Shown here piece after piece: positions 53,713 through 63,186 of a stretch of 63,462 bases of DNA. The position numbers and the translations under genes are program-made. The first letter of the stretch is position 1. Every line of letters begins with the position of its first letter. Origin of the DNA: an uncultured Pelagibacteraceae bacterium (GTDB lineage Bacteria > Pseudomonadota > Alphaproteobacteria > Pelagibacterales > Pelagibacteraceae). The DNA lies in assembly GCA_902582165.1 (NCBI GenBank), contig CACHQZ010000004.1:1-63462 (forward strand), given 5' to 3'. The notes beneath the pieces were generated by a model. The model worked only from the letters and a program-made list of their open reading frames with translations, was not told where the DNA came from and made no database searches.

Positions 53713-55035
53713 ATGAGAAAAATAATAGCCTTCATTTTTGCTTTAACTTTTTTAACGTCCAATAGTTATGCCGATATCACTTTTTGGACTACGGAAGTTC
53801 AACCAGCAAGAATGGAAAAACAAATGGAGATGGCTAAATCATTTGAAGCTAAAACTGGAATTAAGGTTGAAGTTATACCGGTAGAGGAAAAAGATTTAGG
53901 ATCGAGAGCTACTGCAGCTGCAGCTGCAGGAAATCTTCCTGATGTAATTTATCACACACTTCAATATGTTTTACCTTGGGCTGAAGCAGGCATACTTGAT
54001 GTAAATGCTAATAATGATGTTGTTAAAAGTTTAGGAAAAAAAACTTTTGCTCCGGGAGCATTAAACATGGCAAAGAAGGGTGGAAAAATTGCTGCTGTGC
54101 CAGTTGACGGCTGGACACAAATGGTAGTTTATAGAAAAGACTTATTCAAACAAGCAGGTCTTGAACCACCGACTAGTTATGAAAATATTACAAAAGCTGT
54201 GAAAGTTCTTTCAAGCGGAGACATGTTTGGATTTGTAGCTGCGACTAAAACTGATGAGAACTTTATGAGCCAAGTTCTTGAACACGTTCTTTTAGCAAAT
54301 GGGGTAAACTTTGTAAAAAAGGGTGGAACAAAAAAACAAGGCAAAGCTCTTAAGAATTCTTTAGAATTTTATAAGGTTATAGCTAAAGCTAGTCCTCCAG
54401 GAGAGTTATTCTGGAAACAATCTAGAGAGTTATACTTTGCTGGCAAAACGCCAATGATAATTTGGTCACCGTTTATAATGGATGAATTAGCTGGACTAAG
54501 AGATTCAGCTCCACCAACAATAAACAGCGATCCAACATCACCTGAACTTGCTTCTAAAACTGGTTTCATAACGAATTTTAGTGGACCAAATAATAAGAAG
54601 GGTGCTGCATGGGCAGATGTAAGATATTTCGGTATTACAGCTGATGCAGATACTGATGAAGCTAAAAAGTTTGTTGAGTATTCAATGGACGAAGGTTACA
54701 CAAGTACGTTAGCAATCGCTCCAGAGGGTAAATTTCCTGTAAGAAGAGGAAATTCTTCAGATTCTGCAGCGTTTACAAAAGCTTGGAGTAAATTGCCAGT
54801 TGGTGTAGATAGAAAAAAACCATTAACTGATCTTTATTCAACTGATGTAATCAATAACATTGTTGCTGGATTAGATACTGCAAACAGATGGGGTGTAAAA
54901 GAAGGTGAGCTTTCTAGAGCATCAAAAATAATCAATGCCCAATTCTTGAATAGAATTACAAGAGAATACATTGATGACCAGATAACTGTTGATGAGGCAG
55001 TTAAAAAAATTAACGCAGAATTAGCAAAATTCTAG
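53713..55035 (+). CDS. sugar-type ABC importer, periplasmic binding protein
   Basis: 440 residues, family-1 extracellular binding protein. The signal peptide is about 1-20 (KIIAFIFALTFLTSNSYA cleaved before DI). ITFWTTEVQPARME and KTGIKVEVIPVEEK open the mature protein. A strong ribosome site AGGAGG (53703-53708) lies 4 bases before the ATG. Codon use is less AT-biased than in the neighbours, as in the other binding proteins here. A hairpin follows, then two permeases and a glycoside hydrolase, so the ligand is probably a glycoside rather than a free amino acid. Confidence 0.87.
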   Translation: MRKIIAFIFALTFLTSNSYADITFWTTEVQPARMEKQMEMAKSFEAKTGIKVEVIPVEEKDLGSRATAAAAAGNLPDVIYHTLQYVLPWAEAGILDVNANNDVVKSLGKKTFAPGALNMAKKGGKIAAVPVDGWTQMVVYRKDLFKQAGLEPPTSYENITKAVKVLSSGDMFGFVAATKTDENFMSQVLEHVLLANGVNFVKKGGTKKQGKALKNSLEFYKVIAKASPPGELFWKQSRELYFAGKTPMIIWSPFIMDELAGLRDSAPPTINSDPTSPELASKTGFITNFSGPNNKKGAAWADVRYFGITADADTDEAKKFVEYSMDEGYTSTLAIAPEGKFPVRRGNSSDSAAFTKAWSKLPVGVDRKKPLTDLYSTDVINNIVAGLDTANRWGVKEGELSRASKIINAQFLNRITREYIDDQITVDEAVKKINAELAKF

Positions 55036-55049
55036 CAAATTTATTTCTT

Positions 55050-55080
55050 AAAAGCGGATAATAGGTTATTATCCGCTTTT
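55050..55080 (+). terminator. hairpin between binding protein and permease genes
   Basis: AAAAGCGGATAAT and its complement ATTATCCGCTTTT form a perfect 13-base stem around the loop AGGTT. It begins 15 bases after the binding-protein stop and ends 2 bases before the permease ATG at 55083. It ends in only four T, so it is a weak terminator, but it would cover the permease ribosome site and protect the upstream mRNA end. Confidence 0.75.
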
Positions 55081-55082
55081 AA

Positions 55083-56342
55083 ATGAGTTCCTCATTATCA
55101 AAAATAGAAAAAAGGACTGCATATACACTTCTTTTACCTGCTGTATGCCTGGTATTTGCAATAATTTTATTTCCAATTTTTGCAAACGTTTGGATTAGTT
55201 TCAAAGAAGTTGGGCTTAAAGATATAAGAATTCCTGAGCCTAGAGCAAAAAAAATTGTAAAAAATATACAAGATAGCAATTCTGAATTAAAAATTATCTA
55301 TAAATTAAGAAATAGTTCTTTAATTCAAGATATTAGAGAAGTTAAATTTTCAGATAAATTACCAAAAAATATTGAACCAGTTAATTTGGACAAAAGATGT
55401 GAATTTAAGTCACAAAAAATTAAATGTTTTTTTGGAAATTGGGAGGCAGGCTATCGTGAAAATTTGGAAATTTTTGTAAAAAATGTGAATAACAATGCTA
55501 TTAACAGTAAATACATTAAATCTAACAAGCCAGATTTGAATGGAAAATCAAATAATATTTTATTAACTACAGATTTTACTTTCAAAAATTTTAAAAATGT
55601 TTTCATAAATAACAATTTTGTTGAGCTTTTAATGACGACTTTTTATTTTACTTTTTTTGGAACAGTTGGAGCTATTTTACTCGGCATATTCGCTGCCCAA
55701 CTTGTAAATCAAAAATTTTATGGAAGAACTTTTATGCGAAGTATACTACTTTTTCCCTATGTAGGACCTGTGGTTGCTTTGGCTTATACCTGGACTTTAC
55801 TCTTAGATCCTAATAGCGGTACGATAAATTCTCTTCTTGTTAATTACGGAGTCATTGAAAAACCTATAAATTTACTTGGACAAAAGTATTTAATTATTAA
55901 TATTTTAGGATTTGAGCTGAAACTTAGATTAGCATTGACCACAGTTATATTTTTTGAGATTTGGCGATATTTTCCTTTAGCTTTTTTATTTATATTAGCT
56001 AGACTACAAGCTATTCCAAAGGATCTGTATGAGGCTGCGGATGTAGATGGTGCTGGGCCATTTAGAAAATTCTTTCATATTACTCTTCCACAAATTACAG
56101 CCATTTTATCAATATTATTCATGATTAGATTTATTTGGAACTTTAATAAATTTGAAGATATATTTTTATTAACAGGCGGTGCTTCGGGTACTTTAACGTT
56201 ACCAATAAGCGTGTATCAACAAGGATTTGCAGTATCAAATATTGGCATGGGCTCAGCAGTTTCAATAGTAATCGTATTATTATTAATAACTTTTATGATT
56301 ATTTATTTCAAATTAATTGGAAAAAAGGCAAATGAAATTTAA
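55083..56342 (+). CDS. sugar-type ABC importer permease, MalF-like with large periplasmic insert
   Basis: 419 residues. One helix at about 11-35 is followed by a polar insert of about 140 residues (36-175) rich in Asn, Lys and Ile, then the usual six-helix core with the coupling loop AADVDGAGPFRKFFHITLP near 320. Such an insert between helices 1 and 2 is reminiscent of the MalF P2 loop, which contacts the binding protein. It overlaps the next permease gene by 11 bases. Confidence 0.87.
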   Translation: MSSSLSKIEKRTAYTLLLPAVCLVFAIILFPIFANVWISFKEVGLKDIRIPEPRAKKIVKNIQDSNSELKIIYKLRNSSLIQDIREVKFSDKLPKNIEPVNLDKRCEFKSQKIKCFFGNWEAGYRENLEIFVKNVNNNAINSKYIKSNKPDLNGKSNNILLTTDFTFKNFKNVFINNNFVELLMTTFYFTFFGTVGAILLGIFAAQLVNQKFYGRTFMRSILLFPYVGPVVALAYTWTLLLDPNSGTINSLLVNYGVIEKPINLLGQKYLIINILGFELKLRLALTTVIFFEIWRYFPLAFLFILARLQAIPKDLYEAADVDGAGPFRKFFHITLPQITAILSILFMIRFIWNFNKFEDIFLLTGGASGTLTLPISVYQQGFAVSNIGMGSAVSIVIVLLLITFMIIYFKLIGKKANEI

Positions 56343-57525
56343 ATCTTTAATAATAACTTTATTTGCATCATCAATTTTTCTCTCAATAATAATTTGTATA
56401 TGGAAAATGTTAGCAACTTTGCAAGGAGTAAGTTTTAAAAATCTTAACTTTAATCTAAATCTATTATTATCACTCGGATTGGTTATAACTTGTGTATTTA
56501 TTGGAAAAAAATTTAATCATAATTTAAAAATTTTTGTATTATCCTTATTATTTACAATTTTATATACATTTTTGAATGAAAACTCCCCTATGTGGTTTTC
56601 AGTAGGCATTTTTTTACTAATTTTATTTTTTACAAATAAATTAAAAAAATATGATTTAAAATATTTAAATCAGGATTTTATATCTGAAAAAATTGTGTTT
56701 GAGTTTTTATCTTTATTTGCAATAGTATTTTTTGCATTAGTTATATTGTTTCCATTTTATATAATGTTTGTTACTAGCTTTAAAACGCAAACCGCTTTAT
56801 TAATCAACCCGATTGATCTAAGTATTGATTTTTCAAAAAATATCTTTGAAATATTCAAATCTTACTTTGTCATTTTCAAAACATATGATTTTGGTAGATA
56901 TATTCTTACAAGCTCGTATGTATCAGTTGGAACTGTTTTAATAACCTTATTATTTGCTATCCCCGCAGCGTACGCTGTTGCAAGATTAAAGTTCTTTGGT
57001 AAGACCTTTCTTTCAACATCAATATTAATAATTTATATGTTTCCAGCAATAGTATTAGTAATTCCTTTATACACTGTTTTTAGTCAACTAGGTTTGAGGA
57101 ATTCTGTGGAAGGCCTACTAATAGTTTATACAGCAACCACTTTACCAGTAGCCATCTATATGCTTCAGGGATACTTTAAAAGTATACCTAAAGAAATTGA
57201 AGAGGCGGGACTTATAGATGGACAAAATTGGTTTGGAATAATTATTAAAATAATAATTCCTCTCAGTTTACCTGCTATTGCTTCAGTATCATTGTATGTC
57301 TTTATGATAGCTTGGAATGAATTTTTATTTTCTCTTATGTTTTTGGATAATCCAAAAACATTTACATTATCTAGAGCAATAAATCATTTAACTGGTGATG
57401 CCGAAACACCACGACAATATCTAATGGCTGGATCTGTGGTAGTTACTTTACCAATACTTTTAATTTTCATATATTTTGAAAAATATTTAGTAAGCGGTTT
57501 AACAGCTGGAAGTGTTAAAGGATAA
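56332..57525 (+). CDS. sugar-type ABC importer permease, MalG-like with N-terminal membrane extension
   Basis: From the ATG at 56332 it has 397 residues (an in-frame TTG at 56317 would add five). Usual MalG-type permeases have about 280. The extra N-terminal 110 residues hold about four hydrophobic helices not seen in the standard fold. The core begins near 130 and contains the coupling loop AGLIDGQNWFGIIIKIIIP near 285-303. It overlaps the hydrolase gene by 1 base, so uptake and hydrolysis are co-translated. Confidence 0.85.
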   Translation: MKFKSLIITLFASSIFLSIIICIWKMLATLQGVSFKNLNFNLNLLLSLGLVITCVFIGKKFNHNLKIFVLSLLFTILYTFLNENSPMWFSVGIFLLILFFTNKLKKYDLKYLNQDFISEKIVFEFLSLFAIVFFALVILFPFYIMFVTSFKTQTALLINPIDLSIDFSKNIFEIFKSYFVIFKTYDFGRYILTSSYVSVGTVLITLLFAIPAAYAVARLKFFGKTFLSTSILIIYMFPAIVLVIPLYTVFSQLGLRNSVEGLLIVYTATTLPVAIYMLQGYFKSIPKEIEEAGLIDGQNWFGIIIKIIIPLSLPAIASVSLYVFMIAWNEFLFSLMFLDNPKTFTLSRAINHLTGDAETPRQYLMAGSVVVTLPILLIFIYFEKYLVSGLTAGSVKG

Positions 57526-58787
57526 TGAATAGCTCAATTAAAGAAGCAAAGAGAACCTTAATAAATAACAGAAGATTAAATTACACTTTACCCACTAATA
57601 CTAAACTTTATCCAGCTCAATGGAATTGGGATTCAGCTTTTATTGCATTAGGATATTCTAATTTCAATTTAGACTATTCATTTAAAGAACTTGAAACTCT
57701 GATTTCAGGACAATGGGATGACGGAATGATACCACACATTCTTTTTCATATTAAAGATTTAAATTATACTCCTAACTATAAAGCTTGGAATTGTGGTAAA
57801 AAAGTTCCGTCATCTGGAATAACTCAACCACCAATCTTAGCAAGTATTTTAAGGATAATTATTGAGAGACAAAAGTTTTCAAAAAAAGAAATAAAAAAAT
57901 ACCAGCCTTTAATCTTAAAGATTAAAAAATGTTTAGAATGGTTTATTAGATACAGAGATCCTAAACGTACTGGTTTAATTTCCATACTTCACCCATGGGA
58001 AAGTGGTTATGATAATTCCCCTTTATGGGACAAACCGATGAGTAAGATCAAAACGGAATTAAATCTTAATTATAAGAGAAAGGATAATAAAATTGTTAAC
58101 CAAAACCAAAGACCTTTGAAAATTGATTATGATAGATATGTAACTATTAAAAATCATTTAAAGGAAATGAATTATGATCCAAAAAAACTTTATTTCAAAT
58201 CAAAATTTAATGTTGTAGATGTCGGATTTAATTCGCTTTTTCTAAAAGCTTTAAAAGATATGGATTTTTTACTTAGATGTATAGATAAAAGAAATTCTTC
58301 CATAAAAAAATATATTCTTTTAAATGAGAGCAAGCTTGTAAAATTATTTAATTCACAAAAAATGATATTTAAAAACAAAGATATAAGAAATAATAGTTTA
58401 GTAAACATACCTTCAATAACTAATTTTTTTATGCTATTTGCTGATTTAAATAATAATTCCATTAATAGATCATTAATAAAAAGTTTAAAAAAATATAATA
58501 AAAATAATAAATATTTATTTCCTTCAATAAATTCTAAACATAAATTATTCGAGGAAAAACGTTACTGGAGAGGGCCAGTATGGGTTAATTGTAATTGGAT
58601 TATATATCAAGGTTTGAAAAATAAAGATAAGAAGTTCGCAGAAACAATAAGAAAAAAGACCTTGAATTTAGTCGAAAAAAAAAAATTTAGAGAATATTAC
58701 AGTTGTAAATCAGGTTTGGGAATGGGTGCTAAAAATTTTTCTTGGACTGCTGCCTTATATCTAGATTTTAAACTTAATAGTTATTGA
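57525..58787 (+). CDS. GH63/MGH1-like cytoplasmic glycoside hydrolase
   Basis: 420 residues, (alpha/alpha)6-type. YPAQWNWDSAFIALGY (29-44), QWDDGMIPH (63-71), HPWESGYDNSPLWD (156-169), RYWRGPVWVN (346-355) and AKNFSWTAALYL (402-413) match the mannosylglycerate/glucosylglycerate hydrolase branch of GH63. By analogy with those enzymes Asp163 and Glu390 are the catalytic pair. There is no signal peptide. Its coupling to the importer means a glycoside is taken up intact and cleaved inside. Candidate substrates are glucosylglycerate, mannosylglycerate or glucosylglycerol, all marine osmolytes; trehalose-like sugars are less likely. Substrate is inference. Confidence 0.82.
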   Translation: MNSSIKEAKRTLINNRRLNYTLPTNTKLYPAQWNWDSAFIALGYSNFNLDYSFKELETLISGQWDDGMIPHILFHIKDLNYTPNYKAWNCGKKVPSSGITQPPILASILRIIIERQKFSKKEIKKYQPLILKIKKCLEWFIRYRDPKRTGLISILHPWESGYDNSPLWDKPMSKIKTELNLNYKRKDNKIVNQNQRPLKIDYDRYVTIKNHLKEMNYDPKKLYFKSKFNVVDVGFNSLFLKALKDMDFLLRCIDKRNSSIKKYILLNESKLVKLFNSQKMIFKNKDIRNNSLVNIPSITNFFMLFADLNNNSINRSLIKSLKKYNKNNKYLFPSINSKHKLFEEKRYWRGPVWVNCNWIIYQGLKNKDKKFAETIRKKTLNLVEKKKFREYYSCKSGLGMGAKNFSWTAALYLDFKLNSY

Positions 58788-58818
58788 AATCTGATATATA
58801 TCTCTAGATATCAAAAAA

Positions 58819-61467
58819 ATGGAATTTAAAAAATATAATCATAGTAAAGAAGAAAAAAAAATCTCAGATTTTTGGATTAAAAAAGGCTTATTCAAACCAA
58901 AAAAAAATAAATCAAATAAAAAATTTTCTATAGTAATTCCTCCACCTAATGTAACTGGTAGATTACATATGGGACATGCTCTAAACAATAGTCTCCAAGA
59001 TGTTTTAGTTAGATTTAATAGAATGAAAGGCCTCGAAACTCTATGGCAGCCAGGAACAGACCATGCTGGAATAGCAACACAAGCAGTTGTAGAAAACAAC
59101 CTTTTAAAAGAAGGAATTAAAAAAAATGATTTAGGAAGAGAAAAATTTATTAAAAGAATATGGGATTGGAAAGAGGAGTCTGGCGGAATAATTTTAGATC
59201 AACTTAAGAAATTAGGTTGTTCGTGTGATTGGTCAAGAACCAGGTTCACCATGGACAAAGATCTTTCAAAAGCTGTAATTAAAGTTTTTGTTGATCTTTA
59301 TAAAAATAAGCTTATTTACAAGGACAAAAAATTAGTCAACTGGGATACTAAACTTCAAACTGCTATTTCCGATTTGGAAGTAAACCAAAAAGATGTTCAA
59401 TCTCAATTATATTATATTGATTATACGATAGAGAACTCAGATCAAAAAATCACTATCGCCACTACCAGACCAGAAACAATGATGGGAGATAGTGCGGTGG
59501 CTGTAAATCCAAAAGATAAAAGATATTTAAATTTAGTTGGAAAAAATGTTCTTATTCCAATTGTTAATAGAACTGTCAAAATAATTTCTGACAATTACGC
59601 TGATCCAGAACAAGGTTCAGGAGCAGTAAAAATTACACCAGCACATGATTTTAATGACTATGAGGTAGGCAAGAGAAATAAATTAGAAATAATAAACATT
59701 TTTGAAGCGAATGGGAAAATAAACAAAAATGGAATTAAAGAGTTTCATGGTTTAGACAGATTTGAAGCAAGAAAGCTTATAATTAAAAAATTAAAGGACA
59801 CAGGTTCTCTTGTTAAAATTGAAAATATTAAAAATAAAGTTCCATATGGAGATAGATCAAACACTATAATTGAACCCCTATTAACAGAGCAATGGTTTGT
59901 TGATGCGAAAAAATTATCTAAAAAACCAATTAAGATAGTTAAAGAAGGCAAAACTACTTTTTTTCCAAGCAATTGGTCAAAAACATTTTTTCAATGGATG
60001 AATAATATTGAGCCTTGGTGTATATCTCGACAGATTTGGTGGGGTCATAGAATACCTGCTTGGTATGATGAAAATGGGAATATTTTCGTTGCTGAAAATG
60101 AAAAAGATGCAGTAAAGCTAGCAAAGAAAAAAAATAAAAATAAACAATTTAAATTAAGACAGGAAACAGATGTTCTAGACACTTGGTTTTCGTCAGCTCT
60201 ATGGCCTTTTGCTACTCTTGGATGGCCAAACAAAACTAAAGAACTTAATAAATTTTATCCAACTTCAGTTCTTGTTACTGGTTTTGATATAATTTTCTTT
60301 TGGGTAGCAAGAATGTTGATGATGGGAAATTATTTCAGAAAAAATACACCTTTTCAGAAAGTATATGTTCATGCCTTAGTGAGAGATGAAAAGGGGCAGA
60401 AAATGTCAAAGTCAAAAGGCAATGTTATTGATCCATTAGATTTAATAAATGAATATGGGGCAGATAGTTTAAGGTTTACTTTAATTTCGATGGCCTCTCC
60501 AGGACGAGATGTAAAATTATCGAAAGATAGAGTTACTGGAAATAGAAACTTTATAACAAAAATTTGGAGCGCAAATAATTTTTTAAAACTTAATAATTGT
60601 AAATTAGATAAAAAGATAAATTTGACCTCAATTAAACTTTCAATAAACCATTGGATTTTCAACGAATTTATAAAAACACAAAATTTAATTACGAAAAATA
60701 TTCAAATATTTAGGTTTGATGAGGCTGCTAGGTATGCATATCAATTTGTTTGGCATTCTTATTGCGATTGGTATTTAGAGTTCCTAAAACCTGTTTTTAA
60801 TTCAAAAAGTAAAAGTGAAATTAAAGAAGCTAAAACTTTCTCATCATTTATGATGGCAAATATTCTTAAAATTCTTCATCCTTTTATCCCTTTTTTTACT
60901 GAGAACTTGTGGTCTATAAATGCTTATAAAAAAATTTTCAACAATTATTTAATTAGTTCCAGTTGGCCAGATTTTAAGATAATTAATAAATTTAGCAAAA
61001 ATCAAAATAATATAAATGATTTAATTGAAATAATTTCTAACATTAGATCTACTAAAGCAGAGTTAAAAATTACGCCGAAATTATATTGTGACATATTTTT
61101 TGATGATAAATCAGGGAAATTAAAGAAATTGGTAAATAAAAATATAAATTTGATAAAACAGGTTGGTAGAGTAAATAATGTTCTTACAACAAAGATGAGA
61201 GATAAAAATTCAATAGATATCTTAGTTCTTAAGGAAAAACTCTCATTAAATTTCAATGAGGATGTAAATTTAGGATCTCAAAAAGAGAGAATTTCACAAA
61301 AAATTGAGAAAATTAATAAACAAATAACTAGTTTAAATAATAAGCTTAAAAATAAGGCTTATGTGACAAATGCACCTAAAGAAATAGTACAAAATGATAA
61401 AAATTTAGTTAAAGAATTAACTATTGAAGATGGAAAATTAAGAAGTATTGTATCTAGTATTAATTAA
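58819..61467 (+). CDS. valS: valine-tRNA ligase
   Basis: 882 residues, full length. HIGH motif is RLHMGHAL (about 48-55), the WQPGTDHAGIATQ segment follows, the editing domain contains ATTRPETMMGD, and the KMSKS motif KMSKSKGN is present. The C-terminal coiled coil (about 815-882) is included. It charges tRNA-Val. ilvD, in the valine pathway, starts directly after its stop, so valine synthesis and use are linked. Confidence 0.97.
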   Translation: MEFKKYNHSKEEKKISDFWIKKGLFKPKKNKSNKKFSIVIPPPNVTGRLHMGHALNNSLQDVLVRFNRMKGLETLWQPGTDHAGIATQAVVENNLLKEGIKKNDLGREKFIKRIWDWKEESGGIILDQLKKLGCSCDWSRTRFTMDKDLSKAVIKVFVDLYKNKLIYKDKKLVNWDTKLQTAISDLEVNQKDVQSQLYYIDYTIENSDQKITIATTRPETMMGDSAVAVNPKDKRYLNLVGKNVLIPIVNRTVKIISDNYADPEQGSGAVKITPAHDFNDYEVGKRNKLEIINIFEANGKINKNGIKEFHGLDRFEARKLIIKKLKDTGSLVKIENIKNKVPYGDRSNTIIEPLLTEQWFVDAKKLSKKPIKIVKEGKTTFFPSNWSKTFFQWMNNIEPWCISRQIWWGHRIPAWYDENGNIFVAENEKDAVKLAKKKNKNKQFKLRQETDVLDTWFSSALWPFATLGWPNKTKELNKFYPTSVLVTGFDIIFFWVARMLMMGNYFRKNTPFQKVYVHALVRDEKGQKMSKSKGNVIDPLDLINEYGADSLRFTLISMASPGRDVKLSKDRVTGNRNFITKIWSANNFLKLNNCKLDKKINLTSIKLSINHWIFNEFIKTQNLITKNIQIFRFDEAARYAYQFVWHSYCDWYLEFLKPVFNSKSKSEIKEAKTFSSFMMANILKILHPFIPFFTENLWSINAYKKIFNNYLISSSWPDFKIINKFSKNQNNINDLIEIISNIRSTKAELKITPKLYCDIFFDDKSGKLKKLVNKNINLIKQVGRVNNVLTTKMRDKNSIDILVLKEKLSLNFNEDVNLGSQKERISQKIEKINKQITSLNNKLKNKAYVTNAPKEIVQNDKNLVKELTIEDGKLRSIVSSIN

Positions 61468-63186
61468 ATGTCTAAAATTGATAAAAAAAAACTACCAAGT
61501 CGTCATACTTCTTTAGGTCCAGATAGAGCTCCACATAGATCTTTTTACTATGCAATGGGAGAAACCGAACAGGATGTAGCGAAGCCGTTTATAGGAGTAG
61601 TATCAACTTGGAACGAAGCCGCACCTTGCAATACAGCTTTAATGCGACAGGCGCAGTCTGTAAAAAAAGGAGTAAAACAATCTGGTGGAACACCAAGAGA
61701 ATTTTGCACTATAACCGTAACAGATGGTATTGCCATGGGTCATGAGGGAATGAAATCATCTTTAATTTCAAGGGAAGTCATAGCTGACTCAGCTGAACTG
61801 ACAGTTAGAGGACATTGTTATGATGCATTAGTTGGTATTGCTGGATGTGATAAATCTCTTCCGGGCTTGATGATGTCTATGTTGAGATTGAATGTACCTA
61901 GTGTGTTCATTTATGGTGGATCAATTCTGCCAGGAAAATTTAAAGGAAAAGATGTTACAGTTGTAGATGTGTTTGAAGCAGTAGGCAAACATTCCTCAGG
62001 TAAAATGTCTTCTGAAGAATTAAGAGAATTAGAATTAGTAGCTTGTCCAAGTGCCGGGGCTTGCGGAGGTCAATTTACAGCTAACACAATGGCATGTGTC
62101 TCGGAAGCTATAGGATTGGCTTTACCTTATTCAGCTGGTACGCCAGCACCTTATGAGGAAAGAGATAAATATGCTTACGAAAGTGGTCAAGCTGTAATGA
62201 ATTTATTAGAAAAAAAAATTAAACCAAGAGAAATAGTTACTAAAAAATCTTTAGAAAATGCAGCAACAATTGTGGCCGCAACTGGAGGTTCTACTAATGC
62301 AGCCCTTCATTTACCTGCACTTGCTAATGAGATAGGAGTAAAATTTGATTTAATGGATGTTGCAAAAATATTTAAAAAAACCCCTTATCTTGCTGATTTA
62401 AAACCTGGAGGGAAATACGTTGCAAAAGACATGTGGGAAGCTGGTGGCGTTCCTATGTTATTAAAAACTTTATATGACGGAGGATATATTCATGGTGAGT
62501 GTATGACAGTTACAGGTAAAACTATGAAAGAAAATTTAGCAAATATTAAGTTTAATACTAATCAAAAAGTTTTAAGAGAATATGATAACCCCCTTTCTCC
62601 GGATGGTGGAGTTGTTGGATTGAAAGGTAATTTAGCTCCGGACGGAGCAATCGTAAAAATTGCAGGATTAAAAAAATTACAATTTACAGGTAAAGCTAGA
62701 TGTTTTGATAATGAAGAAGATGCAATGAAAGCAGTACAGACAAAAAAATATAAGGACGGTGATGTAATAATAATCAGATACGAAGGACCAAAAGGCGGAC
62801 CAGGAATGAGGGAAATGCTCTCAACAACTGGAGCTATTTACGGACAAGGCAAAGGTGAAAAAGTTGCACTTATAACTGATGGAAGGTTTTCAGGAGCTAC
62901 AAGAGGTTTTTGTGTTGGTCACGTTGGCCCAGAAGCTGCATTGGGCGGTCCAATTGCACTCCTTAAAAATGGAGATTTAATAGATATAGACGCAAAAAAA
63001 GGATCAATTAATGTAAGACTTACTAGCGCACAATTAAAAAGTAGAAGAAAAAAATGGAAAGAAAAAAAATCAAGTTTTGGATCGGGAACGATTTGGAAAT
63101 ATGCTCAAACAGTAGGACCTGCTTATCTCGGTGCTCCAACACACCCAGGTAAGAAAAAAGAAGTTAAAGAATATTCGAAAATTTAA
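61468..63186 (+). CDS. ilvD: dihydroxy-acid dehydratase
   Basis: 572 residues, iron-sulfur dehydratase in valine and isoleucine synthesis. The cluster cysteines lie in GCDKSLPG and [16 protein letters not shown], and the C-terminal [17 protein letters not shown] carries the active-site Ser. It follows valS without a gap and overlaps the next start (TAATG). Confidence 0.97.
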   Translation: MSKIDKKKLPSRHTSLGPDRAPHRSFYYAMGETEQDVAKPFIGVVSTWNEAAPCNTALMRQAQSVKKGVKQSGGTPREFCTITVTDGIAMGHEGMKSSLISREVIADSAELTVRGHCYDALVGIAGCDKSLPGLMMSMLRLNVPSVFIYGGSILPGKFKGKDVTVVDVFEAVGKHSSGKMSSEELRELELVACPSAGACGGQFTANTMACVSEAIGLALPYSAGTPAPYEERDKYAYESGQAVMNLLEKKIKPREIVTKKSLENAATIVAATGGSTNAALHLPALANEIGVKFDLMDVAKIFKKTPYLADLKPGGKYVAKDMWEAGGVPMLLKTLYDGGYIHGECMTVTGKTMKENLANIKFNTNQKVLREYDNPLSPDGGVVGLKGNLAPDGAIVKIAGLKKLQFTGKARCFDNEEDAMKAVQTKKYKDGDVIIIRYEGPKGGPGMREMLSTTGAIYGQGKGEKVALITDGRFSGATRGFCVGHVGPEAALGGPIALLKNGDLIDIDAKKGSINVRLTSAQLKSRRKKWKEKKSSFGSGTIWKYAQTVGPAYLGAPTHPGKKKEVKEYSKI

